A DNA stretch of 64,000 nt from Stenopsyche tienmushanensis (GCA_008973525.1 WACJ01000042.1:62001-126000); one strand, 5' to 3'; counted from the stretch's first letter, positions 1 through 11,015 are shown. The notes: generated from the letters alone by a model not told the origin. Program-made: numbers and translations.

Positions 1-200
1 TAGTCTCTGGGGAGGCCTTCGTGATCATGGAGATAATAGAAAACCCTGGAGATACTTTTCTCCACATAACTTACGCGAAAAGCCTTGATCGATGAAGGAA
101 TGCCCATAAGGTTTGTGTGTCCAACCGGTCCGCCTTTCAGATCGCTGACATTTCGAATGAGCGCTACGAGATAGGACGCCATGCCCGGCCAGCTATAGGC
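1..200 (+). repeat. Dispersed repeat H, fragment
   Basis: Bases 109-184, with GTGTGTCCAACCGGTCC followed by a GATCGCTGA block and a GGACGC-ATGC block, match 37129-37200 closely and 36508-36575 more loosely, in the same orientation. No coding motif or terminal structure recognised. The class is unknown. Confidence 0.6.
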
Positions 201-441
201 TCCGAAGTCATGAAGTCAAATTGAGAGACCATCAACATGTACGGTAAAGCGTCGATTATCAGCTTCGTCCGAACCCACTGTCTAAATTAGGCAGGTCATG
301 TAGTGCTGATTGCCAACTCACAGAGTTCCTCGTACTATATTAGATTCGGAAGCGAGTGGCAATAGACGCGTCGGTAGACCTTGTCTATGCTTTTTTACGC
401 TTTACGAAATAAATATTTTTATAGTATTGTATATATGCGAT

Positions 442-965
442 TATAGCGTGGTTGAAATATCATCCCCGCGCAATAGCGTTGTTAACCTGCTAAGCGGGAA
501 AGTTCATTTTCAATAACGCAACATACAGTGGGCGTGCACATTTTTGTTATGACGTATATATACGTCCCGCCCACCTGGCGTAAGTTCATATTTCAAAACA
601 AAATCCTGTCTGCTTTAGGACTCAACATATATTTCGATGACGTTTATATACGTCCTATCCAATTCCGATGCAGTTTACGTTGGACGTATATATACGTCTT
701 GCCCACTTAACAGGTTAATCTGTGCAGATTTAATTCGCCAGAATAACTGTGATAACTTCCGTCTTTCTTTAGAGGCAATGTATCAATTTAACAGTGACAT
801 CTTTTGTGGTGCTGCCGACACGTTGCATTTGAAAGATATCGGTTCGGTGATCATGCGCAAAAAGTGGAAGTCGTCAGATAGTCGGGAAGACGTCCTTCCC
901 GCAGAGAGTATTTCTATTCGCACTCCATTCCACCGTACGACTTCATTACGACCTGATAGCAGAAT
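442..965 (+). mobile_element. Solo LTR (family D) interrupted by a piggyBac-like miniature element
   Basis: The left end TATAGCGTGGTTGAAATATC and the following CATCCCC...CAATAGCG block match the starts of LTR copies at 6468, 9186 (inverted), 50637 (inverted) and 62573 (inverted). The copy runs through a TTAATCTGTGCAGATTTAATTC block, an AGTGACATCTTTTGTGG block (cf. 29103) and a GGGAAGACGTCCTTCCCGC hairpin near 886-903. The TTAA in TGTTAATCTG has been split by the element at 486-714. LTR identity is inferred from a primer binding site next to another copy at 29631. Confidence 0.55.
486..714. mobile_element. PBM-2 copy 1: TTAA-flanked piggyBac-like miniature element, 229 bp
   Basis: TTAA target duplications lie at 482-485 and 715-718. 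Terminal inverted repeats are CCTGCTAAGCGGG (486-498) and the complement of CCCACTTAACAGG (702-714), 11 of 13 matching. The element carries the palindrome GACGTATATATACGTC at 551-566 and 683-698 and a one-base variant at 639-654. The empty site is seen in related LTR copies (GCGCTGTTAATCTG near 29021 and 6495). TTAA specificity and CC-starting ends are the signature of the piggyBac superfamily. There is no transposase in it. Confidence 0.85.
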
Positions 966-1229
966 TTCACCAGATCAAGTGTTACCAATTTTCATATGTT
1001 CCAGCTGTTTAGCTGCTAAAAATAACGCAAAATATAATATTAAAAATCAGTCAAATGCATTGTTCATAACTATAGAATAATACCTGATGGTGCTTTACTT
1101 CTTCACACGCTTCATATTATTCTGTTCACAATTTTATAATTGACATTAATTTATTGGTTGAAAAGGCCACGGCATTTGTACATTAGTAACACTTGATTTG
1201 GCAGATTTTATATAGAACGTTAAGATTCA

Positions 1230-2290
1230 TGACCCCTTAATAAGTAAGGGGGATGACTTTTAAGGATGAATATGTCCCGTGGCATAAATTTCGCCGAAGG
1301 CCCTATTTAATCGAATTAAATCCATTTTACGACAGCTAAATAATCGTGTTAAAAGGGGAATTTCCCCCAAATATTTATGGCCATAATGATATAATATAGT
1401 CTCTTTTACGGCCGAGTTGAAATCCTCTTAATCATCGCACGCCATAAATCAAGCATAAAGCAGTGTTTTTCCGACGTAAACGCGAGTGCAATCTTTTTAC
1501 GAAGGCTTTTATTGCGGGGCATTGACGATGTTTGTTGCTTTTTTTTATTTTGTTCTGATGTCATATATGGCCATCGACGGACCTCGGCGGAACGACCCCC
1601 GTGGTCGCTTTTTACGACCCCCTCGTAGATAACAAGAGCAAAGATGCGGTCGTCACCACAAATTAACCCCGAAACACTTTCCTTTGAAAAATGGCCCCAA
1701 AGATAGTTCGTAAAATATCTCATTTGGCTGAATGGGCTTTCCATCCTACCGCCATTAATATACTTTACGGCAGGTCTCTTCAACGGGGAATTCTCTGGAT
1801 TGTCATTTTGACCCGAAAAACATATTATCGGCGGAATAGCCCCCCGTGATTGTGCCGTTGCTTTCTGCCGGCCGTTCGCGATGAAAAACTACCCCGAGAA
1901 AATTCAATAATCTCGCCCATTGAGAACAAGAGACTCCGAGGGTGGAAAGTCGAAGACGCTTATTTGTAAAAAAAAAAACAAAATGGGAAAGCTTATAGAG
2001 AGCAAACGTATTTTTTAGTTGGAGAAATTGTTTCGCCATTGAAGTCGAACAATGTCCTCAATTGAGCTGAGGGCCCTCCGATGAATAGACACACTTTAAT
2101 TCGAATTTCGAACAAAGGTCAAATAAAACTTTTGGGTCGTAGGAAAGCGTGAAGATCTTCAAAAAATAAACTGTTTGATTTGGGATATTGGAACGTATTT
2201 GGGCGCACTGGTGTGCGTCGCATTTCGCTGGTAATTTAGCTGCGCGCGCACGTAAGCATGATGCAAAAAGAGGCACGTAAATAAAATGTT
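1230..2290. other. Moderate-GC, apparently single-copy stretch
   Basis: Contains open frames on the minus strand of 125, 78 and 72 codons (1406-1783, 1803-2039, 2058-2276), none resembling a known protein or having splice-site support. No repeat in this window matches it. Most likely intron sequence of the K+ channel gene. Confidence 0.5.
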
Positions 2291-2770
2291 CAATATATCA
2301 TTGTGCATGTAATAATGATTTAAGAACAAAGCGGGATATTATTTAAACCCAGAATTACCATTTATATAAATGAGGCATTGTGGAGCAAATATTCTAGTGA
2401 TACATAAAGAGCATAATCGCATATTGAGTGCGGATTTTAGTGAATCTGAGAAAGAGACGACTGTTCAAAGGTACGGATATGTGGGCGTGTAAAGACTAGA
2501 ATTCCCGTGAACAACTGAGCAAAAATATTTGGCAAAACAAATAGGATGGGTGTTATAGGATAGGATTATAATTTTTGTTAAGAAATTCGCCGTATAAATT
2601 TTTGATAATAAAATTTCCTGACTTGCTCTGGTCATAATTTGAACCACAATTATCGCCAATAATCCAAACATATGGTAAATTATTAAAATATTATTTCAAA
2701 GACTTCTTTACTTTAATAATTTTATTTATAAAAATTATATAAAGGAACAAATTTATTTTTTATTATTTAA

Positions 2771-3228
2771 CCCGCTGATGAGTAATCGCGCATATATGCG
2801 AGGCTACTGAATCGGAGGCCGAGACGGAGAGAGTGTCTTGCGTCTCACACTCTTAAATCGATGGCAAGGTTGTGATGTAAAGGTACCCATATACATTTTA
2901 ATATTCCATAAAAACGATCCATAGCGCTTCGTTTTCAGGTATTGGGTCTTAGATCGTTGGTGATCTTATTAAAATCATAAAAAATAGTAGAAAATCACAT
3001 AAATCTATTATATGCTTAAAACTCAGCCTGGTAAAAAAGTGATTCCATTCAAAACCCTATTATAGGACCCAACAATATCGACAGTGTTAAGGTTCATTTA
3101 TTGATATACATGCTTCGGTTACGCTGCGCGGTCCTGAAAAGTGGATTTGTGTAGATAATTAAGTGGTGAACATGCGAATATATCATCCATGTTAAACTCA
3201 ATTTAAAATTAACTCACTTATCAAAGAG
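2771..3228 (+). mobile_element. PBM-1 copy: TTAA-flanked miniature element, both ends present
   Basis: TTAA at 2767-2770 and 3229-3232. The left end is CCCGCTGATGAGTAATCGCG with the palindrome CGCATATATGCG just inside; the right end is ACTTATCAAAGAG. Conserved inner blocks: GTCTTGCGTCTCA, GTAAAGGTACCCATA, CAGTGTTAAGGTTCATTTAT and GCTGCGCGGTCCTGA. The same blocks recur at many places in this window. About 458 bp, non-coding. TTAA flanks suggest mobilisation by a piggyBac-type transposase. Confidence 0.8.
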
Positions 3229-3299
3229 TTAAGTAGATTTTGGCCCACCACAAGGTGATCTAATACCAAAATTACTTGAGTTTAATAATTGGTGCATTT

Positions 3300-5080
3300 C
3301 CAAAGATATTCTCCACTATACCAACTACCAACCCTCAATTGAAAACAAGTTATTCTATTGCCTACGTGCCGCGTTATAATGAATGACTTAGGCTCCACTT
3401 TAGATTGGAAGTCGATGATATCGATACAAGCCTATCCAGATTTCCAGGATTTAAAAAAGTATATGTTGATGTAATTAACCAAAATCAAGATTCTTAATCA
3501 AAGTATCTTATTCAAAATTTACGAAAATGGCAATGAATCGGTCTGATTTTTTTAAAATTTAAAACATCCAAGCATAGTCGAGTCTTAAATGGCACTCTCA
3601 ATTTCAACCCTCATCCTCCACGGAATTGTTCTCCAGCTGAAACCTGGTTTTCTTAATACTCGAATGCTAATTGCTTAATCTGGTACATCTCCAGCTCGTT
3701 CCTTGATTGCATTGGAAGTTGCCGATGTTAAGCGAAAGCATCCCCAGCTTGGAACTAACAGGTACAACCTCCACAGTGTTCTTAATCAAGCGACATTACA
3801 AAAGGTCTATCGGGGAGTAGATGGTATCACCGCGACAAACTCGTTCCCCCCAAAATACAATTCCAGCGGCCCACACTTGTCTTCACTAATTTCAGTCTCA
3901 TTTTGTTCCCTTTTGTCTTTTAATCTTTGTAATTATCCTAAAGCTTTCGCAAATTTTCCACTTAATTACTGCGGAGTTTATGCCTGTCGCATTTACTTGT
4001 CGCGATGGATGATATCTCATAATTAAATGTGGCCATCGACAGACAATATCCGTAACAAGCTTTGGCCACATCCGTGCGAGGTTTGTGTAAATGCATGCAT
4101 CAACCACTCCAGGATGTATTCCGGGAGCACTGTTAATTAACGTTTGAATCAAATCGGATCCCTAAAATGATATACATCCAATATTAGTAATTGGAATAAT
4201 TATCGAAACTTTGAACGGAGGCAATCATAGCGGAGGGAATTATACTTGTAACAACAACAATTATAATTTAGAAAAACATGCTTCCCTTATTTTTCCTATT
4301 TACCCTAATTGGACTCGAACCAATCATCTCTCATTATCTGGGCCTTTGCATTGGCAATTGAACAATAGAATTGATATTCATCCAGATCAATTTTAACAGT
4401 GTAAATATCAAATTCAACAGAATATCTATCATTATAAATGTTATTGAGGAATGTTTAAAAACTATTAAGAGGATATTCTAGTCTAAGAATATATTCTCTA
4501 AAGAAATGTCTAATATTTAGGGAGTTATAGCTATTTTAATGGAGTGGAAACTAAAAAGGTCCTACTAGAATGAAATCTTTAAACGCGTTTTTCTCAGCGA
4601 AAATAGAACTTGAAAAAACACCCAAAATTTATGCCACTAGACTAGTAGAATACTTCCTTAAAAAGTCATGAAGCAGAAGCTCTTTATAGCATGATGGTAT
4701 CGAATCAATGCTCATAATTGTCACTGACCCACGTCATCTAATATCTAGAAGATTGCATTAAAGATGAGTCAATCATTCGTGATGCAACATCGTGTAACTA
4801 TGATTTCAAGATACGACAATTTGATTCCTCATCAATGTAATGGACCGTAATTTGGCTTGACCAATTCGAGTACAAAAGAATCATAAAACATTTTTATATT
4901 GTTAAGCAGTAGATGATAAAAAAATATTAAGTCATACTAATACGATCATATTAACTCTATAAATACCGCGCGCACAGTTTAGTGCGTAGACTAAATTTGC
5001 GCAAAAAATCTGTTTCCATGTCAAGATAACAGCTTAAAATTTGTACACACACACTTTGTGCACTTTGGGTTGATCAATTT
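3300..5080. other. Intergenic or intronic DNA without recognised features
   Basis: AT-rich sequence. An open frame at 3703-4026 (plus) gives a plausible-looking start but matches no family I know, and its second half is low-information. No exon, RNA gene or repeat family could be supported here. Confidence 0.5.
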
Positions 5081-5086
5081 TGATAT

Positions 5087-5122
5087 ATAGGGGTGCAGCA
5101 GGGAAATATCCTTATTTGAAAT
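5087..5122 (+). repeat. Family E terminal fragment
   Basis: GGGTGCAGCAGGGAAATATC followed by CTTATTTGAAATG matches the ends of family E elements (7591, 44801, 47399). Only one end is present here. Confidence 0.6.
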
Positions 5123-5139
5123 GGGCCCTAAAACGACAG

Positions 5140-5765
5140 TAGGGCACTCACATTTATGGGTGTAAATTCACTTTTCTGTCAGTTCAAAGTCAGTTCTCGA
5201 TAATGAACCTTAACACTATTGATAGCACACAATATTCCTTCATTTCTTCGTAATATTTCAGAATGTTCAACTTGCATGGTATTTGCTTCCTGTTATTCAG
5301 CTATTTTTTGTATATTAGTGTGATGCAAAAATAAAAGGACAGGATTACCGTGCAAGCCTGTCGATTTACTTCTGAATGAGTAGATTTTGCAAATGAGTGA
5401 TGATACTTGGCTAATGACGCCACTCCAGAACAATCAAGCAGGAATAACAAAATTGGTCAACGATAAAAACGATGCAAGTATCTTAATTATCAAAACAAAC
5501 GCCTGCCCTCAAGACAACACGAATGAAAGTCGTCTTATTTTTATTGAAAGAGCTTATCCGACGATACTGATTTCAGTTAATTATACCTACATTTATGACG
5601 GCTAAAATATTATTTAGAATACGATTTTTTGTTGAACATGTAAGAGTTTTTATAAAAAATAAAAAAAAATACATTGAAAATGTTTAGACGTGTAGGGGTA
5701 ACTTTACGGCACAACTTGGCATGATGAGACGCAAGATATCTATCTCTGTCTCACGATTTGGATTT
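5140..5765 (-). mobile_element. PBM-1L copy (long relative of PBM-1), ends worn
   Basis: Shares with 12407-13050 the blocks CACTTTTCTGTCAG, AACCTTAACACT-TTGATAG, AATAAAAGGACAGG and AAAACAAACGCCTGC, and near its right end TGTAGGGGTAACTTTAC and TGATGAGACGCAAGA. The terminal TTAA ends are not recognisable. Contains a 72-codon open frame from the ATG at 5393, discussed under findings. Strand is given by the PBM-1 left-end convention. Confidence 0.65.
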
Positions 5766-5799
5766 TTCAGATTTTGTATGCATTGATATTAATTATTTT

Positions 5800-6090
5800 T
5801 GATGAATGTCAAAAGCGCATTGGCATAATTTTTGCTGCTACTTCACAAATAATATATTGTGGAAAATGATGTCCAAAAGGATAAAAAAGGGTGACTGGAA
5901 AAAGGAATAGCGTCGATATCAACCCTTTTTAATGGGATTCCTAGAGGAATATACTTCCTTTTTTCTCAAATCGGCTTTTTACCGACCCTTCTATGGGACT
6001 ATTATCGACCATTTTAACATAGTTGTCATAGTGTGTTTATTTTTTTGAAAATGTGGAAACTAACTTACACTTTCTACCAACCCTAACGCA
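5800..6090. other. No recognised feature
   Basis: AT-rich filler between a PBM-1L copy and a mariner remnant. Nothing recognised. Confidence 0.4.
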
Positions 6091-6094
6091 TAGG

Positions 6095-6467
6095 CGGGAT
6101 CTTAAAAGTCAGAGTGTTTAGCGCCGCGAGTTTGTCGGCCATTTTGTACAGTCACAGTAAATTCTTCCGATGGAGAGGTCGTCGCGCGCTTCCGCTATCT
6201 CCCATCCAAGCAAGATCTACGCGGCAATCCGTTTTTTATTTTGCAGAACAATACCGCTGGGAATATCCATCGGAAGCTCGTTGAAATTTATGGTAGTGAT
6301 GTGATGAGTCGACAACATATTACTCACGACGAAGCAAAGAGTAGTGAAAGATCATTAGTGATTTCTGACCAGATCTGAATGTCCAGAATGGGGATGAAAC
6401 ATAAGTGTGGATCTTGTGAACTTTAATTAAATACAAGGATTTTTCAATCGTACATAAATGTTGTAAC
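6095..6467 (+). mobile_element. Mariner remnant, mostly 5' part, cut by a solo LTR
   Basis: Starts with the mariner leader shared by other copies (GTCGGCCATTTTGT, GGTCGTCGCGCGCTTCCGC, AGAACAATACCGC) and reaches the transposase segment GTGATGTGATGAGTCGACAA. It then jumps, after a short stretch of later transposase sequence, to the 3' end ATACATAAATGTTGTAAC. The expected terminal TTTACTTTCTGA is missing because an LTR starts at 6468. Non-coding relic. Confidence 0.7.
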
Positions 6468-6835
6468 TGTGGCGTGGGCGATTTGCCATCCCCACGTAGT
6501 AGCGCTGTTAATCTGATCAAATTTAATTCACCAGATTAACATCTTCCATCTCTCTTCAGGTGCATTGTGTTATTTTAACAGCGCCATCTCTTGTGGCCCT
6601 ACGGAGACATTGCACCTGCATACCGGCAGATCGCTTCTTGCGTGTGCATCGTTGCCGGTTGGGCGCGTGTAACGCGCAGGAGGCGGGAGTCGGGAGAGTC
6701 GTCGGTTAGCCTTGGCTGTGGGAGGACGTCCTTCCCACAGCCAGATCTCTCTCTCGTGTTGAATAGATTTATCTAGTCTTTCTGTTTGACGTCCGTCCAT
6801 CCCCATCCATTCATCTGGATACATCATGACCCAAT
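6468..6835 (+). mobile_element. Solo LTR (family D)
   Basis: Starts TGTGGCGTGGGCGATTTGCC directly after mariner sequence. It holds GCGCTGTTAATCTG, a repeat of AACAGCGCCATCTCTTGTGG (6579-6598) and the strong hairpin CTGTGGGAGGACGTCC with its complement (6717-6742). It ends near CATCCCCATCCATTC. Matches 28583-28900 and, inverted, 8890-9186 and 62335-62573. The right border is approximate. It lies about 145 bases from the exon B donor. Confidence 0.6.
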
Positions 6836-6980
6836 GAGTGTTCACCCCATGAGTGAACGCATCGAAAAGGACTTAGAAAAAGGATGCTTTATAAGACACA
6901 TATGGATATGACATAGGATAAAACTCAATATTTTCTTTAAAAAAAAAGAAAAGAAAAACCAATGTGAAACTAATAAATAC

Positions 6981-7113
6981 CTGTGTATCTCTGTGTATGC
7001 TATAAGTTGACCAGCAGCATGGCTCGACTTGATTGGAGTCCAACCCCCAGAATTCCAATTCCTCCTCGAATAGGGGACCGCAAACATTTGTAGGATAGTG
7101 TAATTTTCCGGTT
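6981..7113 (-). CDS. Shaw: Exon B of the same Shaw-type K+ channel gene, second half of the T1 domain with the zinc motif
   Basis: Partial CDS, internal exon, 133 bases. Acceptor TTGCTTTCAG (AG at 7115-7114), one base completing the Arg codon left open by exon A, then 44 codons, then donor ACAG|GTATTT (GT at 6980-6979), ending in phase 0. The residues run from [20 protein letters not shown] through [14 protein letters not shown] to HRDTQ. H-x5-C-x20-CC is complete: this is the intersubunit zinc site that distinguishes Kv2, Kv3 and Kv4 T1 domains from Shaker. CCW is followed by [10 protein letters not shown]; from memory of the fly protein, Met and TQ stand where S and SI are here, a modest difference. 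The next exon should start just after DTQ, with the linker to S1; it was not found in 1-6980. A solo LTR ends only about 145 bases beyond the donor. Confidence 0.95.
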
Positions 7114-7119
7114 CTGAAA

Positions 7120-7585
7120 GCAAGCAAACGTAACAAACTTTATTGAATACTCTGCAAAACGGTCCATCTGTGGGTTAAATTATTACATAAATCAGACACG
7201 AGGAGCGGCCCGAACAAATAGCGAATTCCGTCAATTTTTTTGGGCCAAAAAATCGGACATCTGAATTTCGACTCCACATTCAGACGTAAACGCCACATTT
7301 AAAATTTACAAAGCGATATGCATGATGGCGAAGGAGCACAGTTTGTAATTCTCGAAGATTGAAAAAGTTGGCCGGCTTAAATTATGTATTTTAGAATCAA
7401 GAATTTCAAAGTTCAAAGATCAGAGGGCTTATGTAACTGAGCGATGGGCTATGGGGAGATTTAATTAGAAAAGTTTCAGTCGATTGCGATTTTTTCGCGA
7501 ATATATTTAAAATAATCCTACCGTATACATCCCCGATAGGAAAACTTATTTAAATCGGTCGGAATTTTGAAGCTTTGAAGCTTTT
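7120..7585. other. Single-copy intron sequence next to exon B
   Basis: No repeat match in the window and no second open exon. It contains the acceptor region of exon B at its left edge. Nothing else recognised. Confidence 0.5.
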
Positions 7586-7590
7586 CGCCG

Positions 7591-7728
7591 GGGTGCGGCA
7601 TGGAAACTTCCTTATTTGAAAGGCTTTAAGCTTCGTGGAAACACGAAAAAGATAATTAAACTGATAACTTGTATACCGTTTTGAATTATTTATTTTTAAA
7701 ACAAGGTAGTTTCCCTGCCGCACCCAGT
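7591..7728. mobile_element. Family E inverted-repeat element, short copy
   Basis: Left end GGGTGCGGCATGGAAACTTC and right end, read inverted, GGGTGCGGCAGGGAAACTAC. About 138 bp with no coding capacity. The same ends occur at 44801-45138 and 47394-47632. Confidence 0.75.
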
Positions 7729-7739
7729 ATTTCAACACG

Positions 7740-8410
7740 TTCCATTCGCCTCACGTATTTTTGCAAATTTCACTATGCATGCACATAAATGTGGTGCATT
7801 GTGAATATTGCAGAAAAATGCAATACAACAGTATTGATGGAATAAATATAAGACCTGGGATAGTAAGAATTGAAAATATCTCATATGTACGCTGAAAAAT
7901 ACAAAAAACTTTCTTAGAAATATGCAAATTTTAGTATTATTTTCTTATTCTCGCTCAATAAGTTCGTAGGATTTTATTGTTGCTGTGAAGAAATTGCGAT
8001 AAAACGACCCCAAATAAAGATGAAATAAGTTTAAAGTGAATTTTTTAGGTAATTATTCCGTCAGTCACATCAATCATTCTTAATTAGACGCGTATAATTT
8101 TTGTTGGTACGCGTTAAAGAAGTTTCGCTGCGGCGACTTAGTGTTTGGTTGCTGAAATATATAGTACTTGATCTGTATCTTCTTCCTGGCGTAAGTACTC
8201 CATTAAGACGTAACAGGATTATGTGAGGTCTGAAGATTATATTTACGCGTCTAACGAGCTCATTTTATATTAGTTTAATTAATTTGTTGTTTTGATATAT
8301 TATTATGACATGTATCCAATTCCATATAATATTTTTTGCTCATTCTACATTAAATATACATCATATTGGGTCCATTTTCCAAATATATATATACTTCCAA
8401 ATATATATAT
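7740..8410. other. AT-rich intron sequence
   Basis: Nothing recognised apart from a direct duplication of CTTCCAAATATATATAT-like sequence near 8379-8410, immediately before a TTAA element. Confidence 0.4.
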
Positions 8411-8417
8411 TAGTTAA

Positions 8418-8760
8418 CCCGTTGATTAGTAATCACGCATATGTGCGTTCGGACTCTAATAATACATAAAGAGCATTCTCGCACTTTGAATGCGGATTAG
8501 TGAATCGAAGACAGATAGAGTGTCTTGCGTCTCATCATACACTAGTAAATCCATGGCAAGTTCGTAGTGTAAAGGTACCCATACACGTCTTAATATTTTA
8601 ATAAATTATTATTAGAATCATTACAACAATTATCAACAGATGACATTTATTATACAAGATTGACTCATACTGCGTAGTTCTGAAATAAAAGTGTATTTGT
8701 GTCGACGATAAGTAGTGAACATGCAAGTAGCATGTTTGGCTCAATTCAACATCAAATAGC
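8418..8760 (+). mobile_element. PBM-1 copy, left end intact, right end worn
   Basis: TTAA at 8414-8417, then CCCGTTGATTAGTAATCACG and CGCATATGTGCG. Inner blocks GTCTTGCGTCTCATCATACA and GTAAAGGTACCCATACACG are present. Right part carries GTAGTTCTGA and GTGTCGACGATAAGTAGTGA; the final TTAA is not clear. Confidence 0.75.
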
Positions 8761-8889
8761 AATTTTATTTAACCCTTTGACTGCTACGAGATTTTGAAAA
8801 AATTCTGTTTACTGCTAACAAATTTTTATTTTGTTAAAAAAATAGTAAAATATAATTTATTTCTATTCTCCATTGGCCCGGTATCATAT

Positions 8890-9186
8890 GTGCGTTAGGA
8901 ATAGAATATACTGTTATATGGGAGCGGGGGCAGAGTCCCCGAGCGATTCTCCGCTCCCAGGCGCTCGTCGAGATGGTCGCGCTCATGCACGAATTCGTTT
9001 TTCTTTTGGACGGAGAGATAGAAATCTGACTGCGAGAAGGACGTCCTCCCGCAGTCAAGGCCAACCGACGACTCCTCTCGACTCCCGCTTCCAGCGAATC
9101 TCCACCCAACCGGCAACGGTGTACGTGCAAGAAGCGATCGGTCGATAATTAATAGCGCTATTGCATGGGGATGTTAAATCGCTACA
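8890..9186 (-). mobile_element. Solo LTR (family D), inverted
   Basis: The minus-strand start TGTAGCGATTTAACATCCCC lies at 9186-9167. It is followed by the CCATGCAATAGCGC block and the hairpin CTGCGAGAAGGACGTCC with CTCCCGCAG (9031-9056). The distal border near 8890 is approximate. Open frames over this region on both strands follow from its higher GC and are not genes. Confidence 0.6.
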
Positions 9187-9189
9187 GTA

Positions 9190-10900
9190 CATTTATTCGC
9201 TATCTCTTTTTATCTCGTTGGATGAGGCGAGCGTGTGAGCGAAATGCACTAAAATGTCCAGGTCATTTTCACTTTTAGCAGGAGTAGATAAATTTTTATG
9301 CCTTATCGATTATTGTTTATGCATTTTAGTTGCATTCTATCGCAAATGCTTTTGCTATAAGGGAGCAAAAAAATTCTGAAGATCAAAAGGCTATGTAATA
9401 ATCAGGACTTGCGCATGTTACTATGAAAATATTGTTTAAAATAGTGGGTTATTTAAGAAAAATCTATCATCTGATTGCTGATAATTGGATTTAATTTAAG
9501 CATTTAAATAACAGGAACATTGAGAAGAAATACATTGGGGATTCTCAATGAAGAATTAATGCGGGTAAAAACTGACAAATATTTTAGATTTAATGTAATC
9601 TTGATAATGTGATACCGGTTTAAAAAAATATCACAAAGTTTTTGTACATATATCGATTCCAAACCAGAAGAATTTGTCAAAAAAGGGATTAAAAATACTC
9701 GAAAACCTGTTAAAAATAGTAGGTAGTAATGAAGGAAATTATGTTTTGTAAGATTTTGTAAGATTTTTCGGTACACCTAATGATTTTTATTGTATTAATA
9801 TTAACATTAAATGCAAATTTATGTGAACAGTCATTAAAATGTTTGGCTAGTAATTATATATATATACATATTTTATATTGACAGCTCTTTAGATTAAGTT
9901 CTCGTATACAGCCCCGATCTTCCTATATTTATGCAAATGAACAAAGGGATGTATCAATCTACTTCCAGGTCAATAAACAAAAACTTCTTCGCCCATCAAA
10001 AGTTTGTTCTATCGTAAGATTCATGCAACTCATCCACTTTTGTTCAAAATTATAACAGGCTATTACAACTTGCTTCTAACTAATTTTCCAAGCTGAAATA
10101 CTTTAATAATTACTTCCATGCTAATTATTTTCTTTGCTCCGCAGTAATGAACATTGATCTCTTAAGATGGATGCTGTGCAAATCCTCATCCGCAAATGTA
10201 GGTCGAATCGCTGAAATATTCTCGGCGAATATTTTTTGCGAGTTTTTCGGCCGAATAAATCTCGACGGTTTCTAGTGGCCAGTCTTATTCGGATGCATTG
10301 GAGCTTTCGTTCTCAAAACACGTCTTCAAAATCACTAGTTTATGGAACCTCTTACATAAAGTAACTGCGATACGTGATACAACCGGAAGAAAACGTTGTA
10401 TGTGGAAAAATCCTATTTTTCTTATCGCGCTTGCGAAAGACGTATAAGATGCTATATTGTGAGGCGTGTTTCCTTTATCGTAAACAAATAGGGCAATCGT
10501 AGAGGATAGCACAGCTTCTCAAATGCTTTTACATGAACAACCGCTGCAAATCATTCTTTCAGTAGACACTTACGACTGAGAGTCATCCTGAAAGCTGGAA
10601 TATTTGAAATTATGCAACTCCATCATGACATTCTAATGTAAAGCAACGATTCCAGACCCGCAAAATGATTAAGTCCACATACGGCATTGTATGCTATTTT
10701 CTTTAATTAAAGTTGGAACTCCACAAAAACCAGTAAAACACTCAAATTCAAAACAAATAGAATGGGTGTTATGGAAGCCTGAAATGACTATTAAAAAATT
10801 GGTGGAATATGCGGAGGATTAACTGGGAAGCTTTATCGATCTTCCATGTTTATCAGACCTCGCTCTAACAAATTTCCAGTTTTCAGGGAAAAATGTGATA
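9190..10900. other. Intron sequence, mostly single copy
   Basis: 9,300-10,130 is AT-rich; 10,140-10,560 is of moderate GC and looks single copy. No exon, RNA gene or repeat recognised. Confidence 0.4.
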
Positions 10901-10924
10901 TAATGTGGGAATAATGAAGGGAAT

Positions 10925-11015
10925 TATATTTTATAATGTTGCATATACATTTTTTGTTATTAATGAATTCGAACTTTTTTTTAATAAATGCGCGAATATT
11001 TTCAGGTCCCCCTAA
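10925..11015 (+). repeat. Dispersed repeat I
   Basis: TTAATGAATTCGAACTTTTT through AATATTTTCAGGTCCCCCTAA matches, with differences, 25880-25935 in the same orientation and 49188-49265 inverted. It looks like one end of an element; the class is unknown. Confidence 0.5.

Noticed and set aside
637..1080. Open frame of 147 codons, plus strand
   Set aside because: It runs from inside PBM-2 into the family D LTR and beyond; the frame crosses element borders and matches no protein.
1406..1783. Open frame of 125 codons, minus strand
   Set aside because: No motif, no splice support, and frames overlap on the other strand; treated as intron.
3703..4026. Open frame of 107 codons beginning MIALEVADVKRKHPQLGTNR
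   Set aside because: The first 50 residues look protein-like, but I recognise no family, see no splice sites to fit the channel gene, and the rest is low-information. A BLASTP of the first 60 residues would decide.
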